Source: Cupriavidus oxalaticus (lineage in GTDB: Bacteria; Pseudomonadota; Gammaproteobacteria; Burkholderiales; Burkholderiaceae). From it: DNA of 64,000 nt. A program made the translations under genes and the position numbers. The DNA is taken from contig NZ_CP038634.1 in the NCBI RefSeq assembly GCF_004768545.1, forward strand, positions 1,302,001 to 1,366,000. Reading direction: 5' to 3'. How positions within the stretch are numbered: the stretch's first letter is position 1; the number at the start of each line of letters is the position of its first letter. The notes beneath the pieces are model-generated. The model ran no database searches, was not told the DNA's origin, and was given only the letters and a program-made list of their open reading frames with translations. Of this stretch, positions 50,738-58,238 are shown piece after piece.

Positions 50738-52102
50738 TCAGTGGCCCGGCAGGTAGTAGAACTTGAAGACAAAGACCGCGGCGATGATCCAGACCATCAC
50801 CGGCACGCTGCGCGCGCGCCCGGTCAGCAGCTTGAGTGCCGCGTAGCTGATGAAGCCGAACGCCACGCCATTCGCCACCGAGTATGTGAAGGGCATGCCC
50901 AGCGCGGTCATGACCGCCGGCACGACTTCGGTGACATCGTTCCAGTCGATCTCCAGCAGCTCGCGCAACATCAGGCAGGACACATACAGCAGCGCCGGCG
51001 CGGTGGCGTAGGCCGGAACCGTGCCCGCCAGCGGCGCGATGAACAGCGCCGCCAGGAACAGCACCGCCACCGTCACCGCGGTCAGCCCCGTACGCCCGCC
51101 GGCCTGCACGCCGGAAGCGCTTTCGATATACGCAGTCGTCGACGACGTGCCGAGGAACGAGCCGGCCATGATGGCGGTGCTGTCAGCCATCAGCGCCTTG
51201 TTCAGCCGGTCCATGCGGCCCGCCTTGAGCAGGCCGGCGCGGTTGGCCACGCCCATCAGCGTGCCGGTGGCATCGAACAGCTCGACCAGGAAGAACACCA
51301 GCACGACATTGATGATGCCGATCGACAGCGCCGCCGAAATATCGAGCTTCAGCAGCGTCGGGCTCAGCGAAGGCGGCGCCGAAAACACGCCGTGGAAGGT
51401 GTTGCCGGCAAAGGCAAAGCTCAGCAGCGTGGTCAGCAGGATGCCGATCAGGATCGCCCCCTTCACGCGCAGGTGGTCCAGCGCGACGATCACGAAGAAG
51501 CCGACGATGGCGAGCACCGCCGGGGGTTGGTGCAGGTCGCCGAGGGTAACCAGCGTTGCCGGGCTCGCGGCGACGATGCCGGCATTCTTCAGCGCGACAA
51601 TTGCCAGGAACAAGCCGATGCCCGCGGTGATCGCCACGCGGATGGAATGCGGGATGCCGTTGACGATCATCTCGCGCACGCGGAACAGCGTCACCAGCAG
51701 GAACAGGCAGCCCGAGATAAAGACCGCGCCCAGCGCCGCCTCCCACGGAAATCCCATGCCCTTCACCACCGTGTACGCAAAGTACGCGTTCAGGCCCATG
51801 CCCGGCGCCATCGCAATCGGGTAGTTGGCGTAGAACCCCATGATCAGCGTGCCGATCGCTGCGGCCACGCAGGTCGCGACGAAGACCGCGTCCTTGGGCA
51901 TGCCGGCGTCGCCCAGGATCGACGGGTTGACGAAGATAATGTACGCCATCGTCAGGAAGGTGGTGATACCGGCGAGGACCTCGGTGCGGACATCGGTCTG
52001 GTGCTCGCGCAGCTTGAACAGGCGCTCGAGCAGCGTCGGCTGGCCGCGCGAGGGGTTGACGGAAGGCGTACCCGGCTTGGAAGCGGGTTCCGGCATCGAC
52101 AT
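50738..52102 (-). CDS. NCS2-family purine permease (AzgA-like)
   Basis: This 454-residue inner-membrane protein of the nucleobase-cation symporter 2 family is of the AzgA/adenine-guanine-hypoxanthine type. Signatures are LAGITTFLTMAYIIFVNPSI (about 41-60), APGMGLNAYFAYTVV and GTSSTTAYIESASGV. About 12-14 helices are predicted. It imports purine bases with protons. The ATG at 52102 (MSMPEPASK) is preferred to a longer frame through the promoter gap. It is divergent from cspA. Confidence 0.93.
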   Translation of the reverse strand: MSMPEPASKPGTPSVNPSRGQPTLLERLFKLREHQTDVRTEVLAGITTFLTMAYIIFVNPSILGDAGMPKDAVFVATCVAAAIGTLIMGFYANYPIAMAPGMGLNAYFAYTVVKGMGFPWEAALGAVFISGCLFLLVTLFRVREMIVNGIPHSIRVAITAGIGLFLAIVALKNAGIVAASPATLVTLGDLHQPPAVLAIVGFFVIVALDHLRVKGAILIGILLTTLLSFAFAGNTFHGVFSAPPSLSPTLLKLDISAALSIGIINVVLVFFLVELFDATGTLMGVANRAGLLKAGRMDRLNKALMADSTAIMAGSFLGTSSTTAYIESASGVQAGGRTGLTAVTVAVLFLAALFIAPLAGTVPAYATAPALLYVSCLMLRELLEIDWNDVTEVVPAVMTALGMPFTYSVANGVAFGFISYAALKLLTGRARSVPVMVWIIAAVFVFKFYYLPGH

Positions 52103-52340
52103 GACTAAGTCTCCAGTATCGTTATCGTGTCCGCGGCAGGGATCCCTGCGCGGCATGGCCGCGTGGCGCGCCATCATGCGGCATGCGTACTCTGGTCCAG
52201 CATGGGCCCGATACGCCACGGCGCACACGAATAAGCGATATGCAAAAAGCGTGATGATCCCACAGCGGATACCGGGCGCACAGGGCCCGCGCGGGCGACG
52301 GGCCCGCCCGCGCGTGGCCGGGGTTGGGGCTGGCCCCAAC

Positions 52341-52369
52341 TTGACGCTGGCCCCAATCCCCCGTATAAA
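52341..52369 (+). promoter_or_regulatory. cspA promoter
   Basis: TTGACG (52341-52346) and TATAAA (52364-52369) are 17 bp apart, giving a start near 52377 and a leader of about 140 nt before the cspA ATG. Long leaders are normal for cold-shock mRNAs and act as thermosensitive structures. The rest of the 416-bp gap holds a repeated CTGGCCCCAA but no gene. Confidence 0.65.
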
Positions 52370-52518
52370 CCCGGCTAGATTCAAGCGACGAGGCAACAGT
52401 TCATTCGTTAGCCACCGTCTGGTACTTCGGTTGTCCATGGTGTCCTTTCCTTGAGTTCCCCTGTCGGATGGCGCGCGCGTCATGCGACGTTTTATATCCT
52501 TTTTCTGGAAAGCAAATC

Positions 52519-52722
52519 ATGCAAACCGGTATCGTCAAGTGGTTCAACGACGCCAAGGGTTTTGGCTTCATCAAGCCGGACGCAGGTGGTGACGACCTCT
52601 TCGCCCACTTCTCGGAAATCCGCGCCGACGGCTTCAAGTCGCTGCAGGAAAACCAGCGTGTGCAGTTCGAAGTCAAGAACGGCCCGAAGGGCCTGCAGGC
52701 AGCGAACATCACCCCGCTGTAA
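52519..52722 (+). CDS. cspA: cold-shock protein
   Basis: This 67-residue single cold-shock domain binds single-stranded RNA/DNA through RNP1 KGFGFI (about 13-18) and RNP2 LFAHFSEI (about 27-34). It serves as an RNA chaperone. The ATG at 52519 gives the standard length. A long leader and own promoter are upstream, and a strong terminator follows. With the second cold-shock gene at 55726 it brackets the origin and rep gene. Confidence 0.96.
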   Translation: MQTGIVKWFNDAKGFGFIKPDAGGDDLFAHFSEIRADGFKSLQENQRVQFEVKNGPKGLQAANITPL

Positions 52723-52764
52723 GCGTTGCCCGCGGCGCGCCACGTGCGCGCCACGCAACGGAAG

Positions 52765-52790
52765 AACCCCGCCTCGGCGGGGTTTTTTGT
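52765..52790 (+). terminator. intrinsic terminator of cspA
   Basis: A 9-bp stem AACCCCGCC / GGCGGGGTT with a 2-base TC spacer runs into TTTTTTGTTTT. It sits 43 bp past the cspA stop. Confidence 0.9.
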
Positions 52791-52853
52791 TTTCTGTCGG
52801 CTTGCGCTGCCGGCGGCGCGTGGGTTGCCCGCCGGGAGGTCCGCCGCTCTCCC

Positions 52854-53066
52854 CGCCTCCCGCCTCCCGCCTCCCGCCTCCCGCCTCCCGCCTCCCGCCT
52901 CCCGCCTCCCGCCTCCCGCCTCCCGCTTCCCCGCCTCCCGCTTCCCCGCTTCCGCGCCTCCCCGCTTTCCCGCTTTCCCGCTTTCCCGCTTTCCCGCTTT
53001 CCCGCTTTCCCGCTTTCCCGCTTTCCCGCTTTCCCGCTTTCCCGCTTTCCCGCTTTCCCGCTTTCC
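52854..53066. repeat. polypyrimidine tandem repeats (7-bp and 8-bp units)
   Basis: Ten copies of CGCCTCC (52854-52923) are followed by mixed variants and thirteen exact copies of CGCTTTCC (52963-53066). One strand is almost all pyrimidine, so triplex (H-DNA), slippage and length variation are possible. Open frames across it encode only repeated Leu-Pro-Pro-Ala-Ser-Arg or Phe-Pro-Leu-Ser type peptides and are not genes. It lies between cspA and the iteron array. Confidence 0.9.
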
Positions 53067-53138
53067 CGCTCCCCGTTTTCCTGCCTCCCGGCTTCTATGC
53101 GCCGGTCCTGGCGCTTACTTTCCTATCCACATGCCGCC

Positions 53139-54251
53139 CGCAGAAACGGGTACGCCTTGCTGCAGTGCAAGCTGCGGGCGCCATCCGCCCGCTAACGCAG
53201 AAACGGGTACGCCCGTCGCCATAAAGCCTCTTCCCAGCGGCTCGCAACAACGCAGAAACGGGTACGCCTGGTGCCAGAACGCCACCTGGCGTGGGTTCGC
53301 ACAGCCCGCAGAAATAGGTACGCCCGGTTCCACCGCGTTACCAGGCTTGCTCGGATCATGGGGCGCCGGTAACAGCCGGACGCCTAGATATCCACACGAC
53401 TACGCCGCGAACGCCACGCAGAAATGGGTACGCCTCGTATTGCAGCGCACAAGATCCGTTCAGCCAAAAGCTTGAAACGAACGCTCGCAGAAACAGGTAC
53501 GGCCACCACAAGTGCGTGGATGCCGCCTGTCGCGCAGAAACGGGTACGGTGTCCGGGGTTTCCGGACATTTCCGACTTGTTGGGATGAAGCGCAGCCCCC
53601 GACTGGCTCGCAGAAACAGGTACGCATGGATGAGGGGCGGCACACTCATGTATACGTTGAGTGTGAGCGCTAGCTTTTTCTATGAGGCAGATATATAATA
53701 GAAACTTGGCAGTACATCCATCCGCAACCCCACCCCTTCAACGCAGAAATGGGTACGGATGCAGGTACAGAGCCCGAGATCTCACCGCAGAAACGGGTAC
53801 GGGGGCCAACGCCCGGCGCACAGGTCTGCGGGCGCAGAATTGGGTACGCCGCAGAAACGGGTACGCAGAGGCAAAGGGGCAGCCGTTTTTCTTCGCCACG
53901 CAGAATCAGGTACGGTTTCGGCCCATTCACCGCAGAAATGGGTACGCCGCCGGCGCTGGGAGGCCGAGGGCGATCCAGGGCTCGAACCCTTTTCTGCGTG
54001 GATAACCCATGTCGCAGGCCGCGCGACGGCGCAATCCGGCGGTAAACCGGGCGTAAACGGCGTATACCGCCCGGGTCGCCGCAGAAACGGGTACGCTTTG
54101 CGCGGTCTGCGTTGTGGAAAAGCCTGTGGAAACACGGGGTTATCCCCGCAGAAACCAGTACGCGCGGTCCGCAGATACTGGTTCGGGGCGCCGCAGATTC
54201 GGGTTCGGCCCTTCGCAGAATCGAGTACGGTTGTCCGCAGATTCGGGTTCG
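53139..54251 (+). repeat. iteron array, consensus CGCAGAAACGGGTACGC
   Basis: Forward copies start at 53139, 53196, 53251, 53307, 53417, 53486, 53533, 53609, 53742, 53786, 53833, 53850, 53899, 53931, 54080, 54147, 54170, 54192, 54214 and 54236; one degenerate reverse copy is at 53983-54000. The first five are spaced about 55 bp or a multiple. The last four (variant GCAGATTCGGGTTCG or close) are exactly 22 bp apart. GCAG and the G-G-T-A/T-C-G end are the most constant. They are the expected binding sites of the Rep protein encoded just downstream. Confidence 0.92.
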
Positions 54252-54302
54252 CAAGGGTAGTTTTTTTCCTTACGAATCAAGGCGCTGAACTTCACGTATA
54301 CG

Positions 54303-54390
54303 GTTTACAAGTAGTTAACCCGTATCGGTATCGTTTACTGGTAGTCACAGGGTTGCGCACCGTGGACAACCCTTGCGGGTTGCCCACCGT
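54303..54390 (+). repeat. direct repeats upstream of rep
   Basis: Two repeat pairs lie between the iterons and rep. GTTTACAAGTAGTTAA and GTTTACTGGTAGTCAC are about 29 bp apart (near 54303 and 54332). GGGTTGCGCACCGT (54350-54363) and GGGTTGCCCACCGT (54377-54390) are 27 bp apart. They may be additional regulator or host-factor sites. Confidence 0.55.
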
Positions 54391-54458
54391 CCGCCCCCCA
54401 GCTACCAGTCGTGAGAGTCCCCGCACGACAAAACCGAGGCAAGCAAGACCAAACCTCA

Positions 54459-54475
54459 GCGTACCTGTTTCTGCG
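54459..54475 (-). promoter_or_regulatory. iteron overlapping the rep start
   Basis: GCGTACCTGTTTCTGCG is an iteron in reverse orientation (16/17) that touches the GTG start of rep at 54475. A Rep protein bound here would block its own expression, the usual autoregulation of iteron initiators. Confidence 0.7.
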
Positions 54476-55623
54476 TGACAACTTTTGCGGCTTCGAGTAC
54501 AAAGGCGGGTAATCCGAAGCACGCCAATATGCCCATCAAACGCTCCCCGGCCGCCACGGGGGATCGAAGTGTCCTCGACGTGGATGCCGAGCCCTCCCGC
54601 ATCATTGTTCCCGGCAACGAGAACATCCTGGTTCCGTCCGAGAAATTCCAGCGTCTGTTTGACGAGGCGCAGGCCATGGAACGCGAAGACGCCTGGCAAA
54701 GCGGCGAAGTTGGCTTCCTCAGCCGCGCCAGCGTCCAGGTCACGCTGCCATATCGGGCGCCCAAGGGCGCACCGCCGGTATGGACGCGTACCAGCGGCAA
54801 TATCTCGCTGATGATCCAGCCGGGCTACTTCACGCAGCAGCGCTCTGAACGCGCCGCCAACGGCCGCCAGAAGCTGGTGTCGGAGACCGTCTCGCTGGGC
54901 TATCCCTATGGCTCCTATCCGCGCCTGATGCTTGCCTGGATCGGCAAGGAGATCATGGCGAAGAAAAAACGGGGTGAATTCACCGGGACGGTGGAAGACC
55001 GGCGTATCTCGCTGGGCAATTCGCTGTCCGAATTCATGTACAACCTCGGTATCCCGATGGCCACTGGCGGCAAGCGGGGCACCATGACGCTGGTTCGCCA
55101 GCAGATGATCCGGCTGTTCTCCGCAACCATTGCGATCGTGCAGAACAAGTCGACGCCTAGCCAGAACCAGAACCCGAATCACGAGCCGCTATCGATCGAC
55201 CGTGTGGGCTACCTGCTGGCCGACCAGTTGTCGACATGGTGGGACCCGATGCAGCCGGGGCAGGGGTCGATGTTCGAGAGCTTTGTGGTGCTGTCCGAGC
55301 CGTTTTTCAACGAACTGGTCAACCGACCGGTACCGGTGGACATGCGTGCACTGAAGGCGCTGAAGCAGTCGCCGTTCGCGCTGGACGTTTACTCGTGGCT
55401 GACCTACCGGTTCTTCACGATCCAGCGGCGCACCGAGATCCCGTGGGAAGCCCTGCAAATGCAATTCGGTACGGAAACCGAAAGCGAGCGCAAGTTCCGC
55501 GCGCTGTTCCGCAAGGCGCTGAAGGACGTGCTGGTGGTCTATCCGGGGGCCAAGGTCGATGCGGATTCGTCCAAGGCGCTGATCCTGCAGCCGTCCCGTA
55601 CCAGCGTGCGCAAGCTGGGCTGA
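54475..55623 (+). CDS. repA: replication initiator protein RepA (RPA family)
   Basis: This initiator of about 382 residues resembles the plasmid Replication initiator protein A family (Pfam RPA) used on Burkholderiales secondary chromosomes. Recognisable parts are GYPYGSYPRLMLAWIGKEIM (about 142-161), the SLGNSLSEFMYNLGI block with PMATGGKRGTM, and a C-terminal winged-helix region (ALKQSPFALDVYSWLTYRFF). It should bind the iterons and open the origin. The start may be the GTG at 54475 or the ATG at 54529 (MPIKRSP); the GTG overlaps an iteron. It is convergent with a cold-shock gene, and parAB follow further on. Confidence 0.9.
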   Translation: MTTFAASSTKAGNPKHANMPIKRSPAATGDRSVLDVDAEPSRIIVPGNENILVPSEKFQRLFDEAQAMEREDAWQSGEVGFLSRASVQVTLPYRAPKGAPPVWTRTSGNISLMIQPGYFTQQRSERAANGRQKLVSETVSLGYPYGSYPRLMLAWIGKEIMAKKKRGEFTGTVEDRRISLGNSLSEFMYNLGIPMATGGKRGTMTLVRQQMIRLFSATIAIVQNKSTPSQNQNPNHEPLSIDRVGYLLADQLSTWWDPMQPGQGSMFESFVVLSEPFFNELVNRPVPVDMRALKALKQSPFALDVYSWLTYRFFTIQRRTEIPWEALQMQFGTETESERKFRALFRKALKDVLVVYPGAKVDADSSKALILQPSRTSVRKLG

Positions 55624-55647
55624 GTTCCTGGCCGAATGGCCAGATGC

Positions 55648-55679
55648 AAAAAAGGCAAGCGTTGAACGCTTGCCTTTTT
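55648..55679. terminator. bidirectional terminator, rep / csp
   Basis: GGCAAGCGTT and AACGCTTGCC form a 10-bp stem with A-run and T-run on the two sides, placed between the convergent rep and cold-shock genes. Confidence 0.88.
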
Positions 55680-55725
55680 GTTTGTCCGCCGCGGCAGGTT
55701 TGCTGCAGCGGGCAAATCAGCTGGA

Positions 55726-55929
55726 TCAGGCCGGCTTGATGGCCGAAGCCTGCAGGCCCTTCGGACCCTGCTTGACTTCAAACGTCACGCGCTGCCCATC
55801 CTTCAGGGTCTTGAAGCCAGAACCCTGGATTTCGGAGAAGTGCGCAAACAGATCTGCACCACCATCGTCCGGGGTAATGAAGCCAAAGCCCTTGGTCTCG
55901 TTAAACCACTTGACCGTACCGGTTGCCAT
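55726..55929 (-). CDS. cold-shock protein
   Basis: This 67-residue cold-shock domain protein ([20 protein letters not shown]) has RNP1 KGFGFI and RNP2 LFAHFSEI. The ATG at 55929 is used; a 7-residue upstream extension (MLRKGTL) is the translated leader. It is a second CspA copy, convergent with rep and close to the origin, with a promoter at 56054-56082 and a leader of about 118 nt. Confidence 0.95.
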   Translation of the reverse strand: MATGTVKWFNETKGFGFITPDDGGADLFAHFSEIQGSGFKTLKDGQRVTFEVKQGPKGLQASAIKPA

Positions 55930-56053
55930 AAGAGTTCCTTTTCGAAGCAAGTTCTAGTACACCACGCAAACAACCGTTCAAGCACGTTGAGTTCTCGTAG
56001 ATACCGAACGGAAGCCGACGAGGTTGACACGACTTGACTCGACTGTAGCGCGC

Positions 56054-56082
56054 ATCATAACCACTTTGGATTGCGGTGTCAT
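56054..56082 (-). promoter_or_regulatory. promoter of the second cold-shock gene
   Basis: On the minus strand ATGACA and TATGAT are separated by exactly 17 bp (-35 at 56077-56082, -10 at 56054-56059). This would give a leader of about 118 nt, as expected for cspA-type mRNAs. Confidence 0.7.
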
Positions 56083-56230
56083 GTGCGGCGTAATGCGCAC
56101 TACAAATACTTTAGACATAGGGGCGGGCGCATTTCAAGCAAATTTATTGTCGAACGCGACCTCTCCTGCAAAAAAGCCGGGACGACGCTCCGCTGCACCT
56201 TAATAAAATATTTGTAAATTTGTAAAACGG

Positions 56231-56259
56231 TTGAAGCGTCACCTGGTTTTGGCTACAGT
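56231..56259 (+). promoter_or_regulatory. parAB promoter
   Basis: TTGAAG (56231-56236) and TACAGT (56254-56259) are 17 bp apart. A 16-bp palindrome (56282-56297) lies just downstream and before parA, so bound ParB or ParA could repress the operon. Confidence 0.65.
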
Positions 56260-56281
56260 TGCGCCTTAAGAGTCAACCGCG

Positions 56282-56297
56282 CTTTCAGCGCTGAAAG
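56282..56297. promoter_or_regulatory. parS-like palindrome 1
   Basis: CTTTCAGCGCTGAAAG is a perfect 16-bp palindrome between the parAB promoter and the parA start. The same core recurs inside parB at 57132. A repeated perfect palindrome around a parAB operon is the normal look of the ParB-binding centromere parS. Confidence 0.7.
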
Positions 56298-56307
56298 AGA
56301 GGTCGCA

Positions 56308-56967
56308 GTGGCAGCCAAAATCATTACCGTCTTCAACCAGAAAGGCGGTTGCGGAAAGACCACGGTCAGCATGCATCTGGCGGGAACACTCGGCCTGCGC
56401 GGTGCCCGATCCATGCTGGTCGACATGGACGAGCAAGGCACCGCCACCCGCTGGGCTGCGCAGGCCAGCGATGAGCGCCCGTTTCCCGCGTCGGTGATCG
56501 GCCTGGCGCCCTCGGGCGGCGCCATGCACCGGGAGGTTCGGAAGTTTGTGCAGGACTACGATTACATCGTGGTCGATTGTCCGCCTGCGGTTCATTCGGC
56601 GGCGCCATCCAGTGCGCTGCTGATTTCCGACCTTGCCATCATCCCGGTAGTGCCGTCGCCTCCGGACCTATGGGCGGCGGTCGCCGCTAAAACGCTGGCA
56701 CAACATGCGCAAGTCCAGAATGAAACCTTGCTGATCCGGGTAATGGCCAATATGGTGCAGCGGCGCGTGTCGATCGCACGGCAGGCGATCGAGATCCTGG
56801 GTGACGATGGCGAGGTGCCCCTTTTGAATTCGATGATTGGATCGCGCTCGGCCTTCCGCGAATGCCAGGCGATCGGCTGTACCGTCCATGGCGTTGCCGG
56901 AGCGCGTGAAGCGGTACAGGAGGTCGACATGATGGTCGACGAAGTGTTGTCTTTGATTGAGCAATAA
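56308..56967 (+). CDS. parA: chromosome-partitioning ATPase ParA
   Basis: This 219-residue Walker-type ATPase has a deviant Walker A KGGCGKTT (12-19) with the signature lysine, a DMDEQGTATRWAA segment and the Walker B-like YIVVDCPPAVHSAAPSS. It is short and lacks an N-terminal helix-turn-helix, like type Ib ParA proteins. It binds DNA non-specifically and positions ParB-parS complexes. The GTG at 56308 follows GAGAGGTC. parB starts 3 bp after its stop. Confidence 0.93.
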   Translation: MAAKIITVFNQKGGCGKTTVSMHLAGTLGLRGARSMLVDMDEQGTATRWAAQASDERPFPASVIGLAPSGGAMHREVRKFVQDYDYIVVDCPPAVHSAAPSSALLISDLAIIPVVPSPPDLWAAVAAKTLAQHAQVQNETLLIRVMANMVQRRVSIARQAIEILGDDGEVPLLNSMIGSRSAFRECQAIGCTVHGVAGAREAVQEVDMMVDEVLSLIEQ

Positions 56968-56970
56968 GGC

Positions 56971-57984
56971 ATGGCTACAAAACTGAAAAGCCTTAAGGCC
57001 GGCATGCTCGCCGGCATGGTGGCGGAGAAGAACCGCAACGACACGCTGGACCGCTTTGCGCGGGCCGAGGCAGCAATTTCGCAGCATCCGAATGGCCTGC
57101 TGCAGGGCAGGGCCAACGACGCCGCGGCGGTTTTCAGCGCTGAAAGTGCGGGCGAGATGGCGTCCGGCCGGCAGCTGGTGCGGATTCCGCTGGCGCAGCT
57201 CCACGACAATCCACTGAATGCCCGCCGGATCTATGATCCCGCGGTCGTGCAGGAGCGTGCGGCGTCGATCGCCACGCATGGACAGAAGACCCCCGGTCTC
57301 GCTGCACCCGACCCCTCGCGTCCCGGCCACTACATCCTGATCGACGGCCACTACCGCAAACGAGCGCTGGCTTCGGCCGGCAAGCTCGAGATGGAGTGCT
57401 TTGTCGAGGACGACCTGAGCGACCTGGATTTCTACCGGCTGTCGTTCATGCTCAACGAGCAGCGCTCGGACCAGTCGGCGCTGGACAATGCGATTGCCTG
57501 GCGCCAGTTGCTCGATGAAGGCAAGGTTCAGAAGGAAGAAGAAATCTGTGAACTGACCGGGATGTCCGCTGGAACGGTCAACAAGACGCTGGCGCTATTG
57601 CGCCTGCCCGAGTCCGTGCTGGGCGTGATGCGCGAGCGGCCGAGCGCGATCGGCATCGCCGCGGGCTATGAGCTGACTTTGTATTGCAAGCTGGCGGGGG
57701 AGGAGCGAACCCGCGAGCTGGCGGCACGGATCATCAACGATGGCCTGTCGAGCCGCGAAGTCGAGGCAATCCGCAAGCACGCGCAGGAAGGCAAGGCGCG
57801 CAAGGTCAAGGAGATCAGCCGGCAATACAAAATCCGGACCGACAGCGGCCAGTTGCTCGGAACCATCAAGGAGTGGGATTCGGGGCGCGTCGTCCTCGAT
57901 GTCCAGCTGGGCGACCGCAGCGCCCGCGAGGACCTGGTCGAACTCCTCAAGGCTCGCTTCGGGCTGGACAAGACCTTGCTCTGA
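56971..57984 (+). CDS. parB: chromosome-partitioning protein ParB
   Basis: This 337-residue ParB/Spo0J-type DNA-binding CTPase has an N-terminal nuclease-like/CTP domain with the conserved IPLAQLHDNPLNARRIYD block (about 70-87) and the CTP motif region LIDGHYRKRALAS. The central helix-turn-helix (EICELTGMSAGTVNKTLALL, about 190-209) binds parS. A C-terminal dimer domain follows. A parS-like palindrome (57132-57145) lies inside its own coding sequence. It forms an operon with parA directly beside the origin, as expected for a segregation locus. Confidence 0.94.
   Translation: MATKLKSLKAGMLAGMVAEKNRNDTLDRFARAEAAISQHPNGLLQGRANDAAAVFSAESAGEMASGRQLVRIPLAQLHDNPLNARRIYDPAVVQERAASIATHGQKTPGLAAPDPSRPGHYILIDGHYRKRALASAGKLEMECFVEDDLSDLDFYRLSFMLNEQRSDQSALDNAIAWRQLLDEGKVQKEEEICELTGMSAGTVNKTLALLRLPESVLGVMRERPSAIGIAAGYELTLYCKLAGEERTRELAARIINDGLSSREVEAIRKHAQEGKARKVKEISRQYKIRTDSGQLLGTIKEWDSGRVVLDVQLGDRSAREDLVELLKARFGLDKTLL
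57132..57145. promoter_or_regulatory. parS-like palindrome 2, inside parB
   Basis: TTTCAGCGCTGAAA is the same 14-bp core as the palindrome upstream of parA, here within parB codons about 54-58. The two lie about 850 bp apart. Confidence 0.65.
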
Positions 57985-58095
57985 TCGAGTCCGCTGAGCG
58001 AGTCAGGTGCCGGGGAAGCGGGCTACGAACCACCGCACTCCCGGCGCATCAGGGAGACCGCGGACGTGGCAGGATCGCTCGGCAAGACCCCTGCA

Positions 58096-58238
58096 GCGTA
58101 CCCAGTTCTTCGGTGGCGATGCTGCCACCCATATCTACGCCAAGGCAGATGGTCAGCCAAGGCTGTTCATGCCGAAAAGGGTCCTGTTCCGTACAGCCAG
58201 ACCCTACGGCGACTCTTTCTCCGTACCAACTTCTTCGG
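58096..58238 (-). repeat. two degenerate iteron-like sites
   Basis: GCGTACCCAGTTCTTCG (58096-58112; 14/17) and CCGTACCAACTTCTTCG (58222-58238; about 12/17) share the GTACC-N4-TTCTTCGG pattern and face the same way. The second lies inside the end of the recombinase-like gene. They are the only iteron relatives seen right of parB. Confidence 0.4.

Larger units (their letters stand above)
53123..54390. other. predicted origin of replication of a secondary chromosome (ori2)
   Basis: This region joins about 20 forward and 2 reverse iterons, DnaA-box-like 9-mers and AT-rich stretches directly before a plasmid-type rep gene. The DnaA-like 9-mers are CTATCCACA 53123-53131, ATATCCACA 53388-53396, TTTTCCACA reverse 54113-54121 and TTATCCCCG 54140-54148. 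The AT-rich stretches are around 53676-53706 (ATATATAATAG) and 54255-54280. The inverted repeat CACACTCA / TGAGTGTG (53641-53665) adjoins the first AT-rich patch. No gene is supported between 52790 and 54474. The call rests on sequence architecture and rep-par linkage. Confidence 0.85.

Noticed and set aside
52451..53475. Open frames across the polypyrimidine repeats (repeated Leu-Pro-Pro-Ala-Ser-Arg or Phe-Pro-Leu-Ser peptides)
   Set aside because: They are translations of simple DNA repeats and overlap cspA and the iterons; no start, no family.
53139..54251. Iteron array read as a CRISPR array
   Set aside because: Repeats are only about 17 bp, spacing varies from 17 to 133 bp with no constant spacers, and no cas gene is present. 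The array adjoins a rep gene.
53356..54254. Frames in the origin region with recurring ETGTP or RNGYA-type peptides
   Set aside because: The recurring peptides are the iteron read in different frames, not protein repeats.
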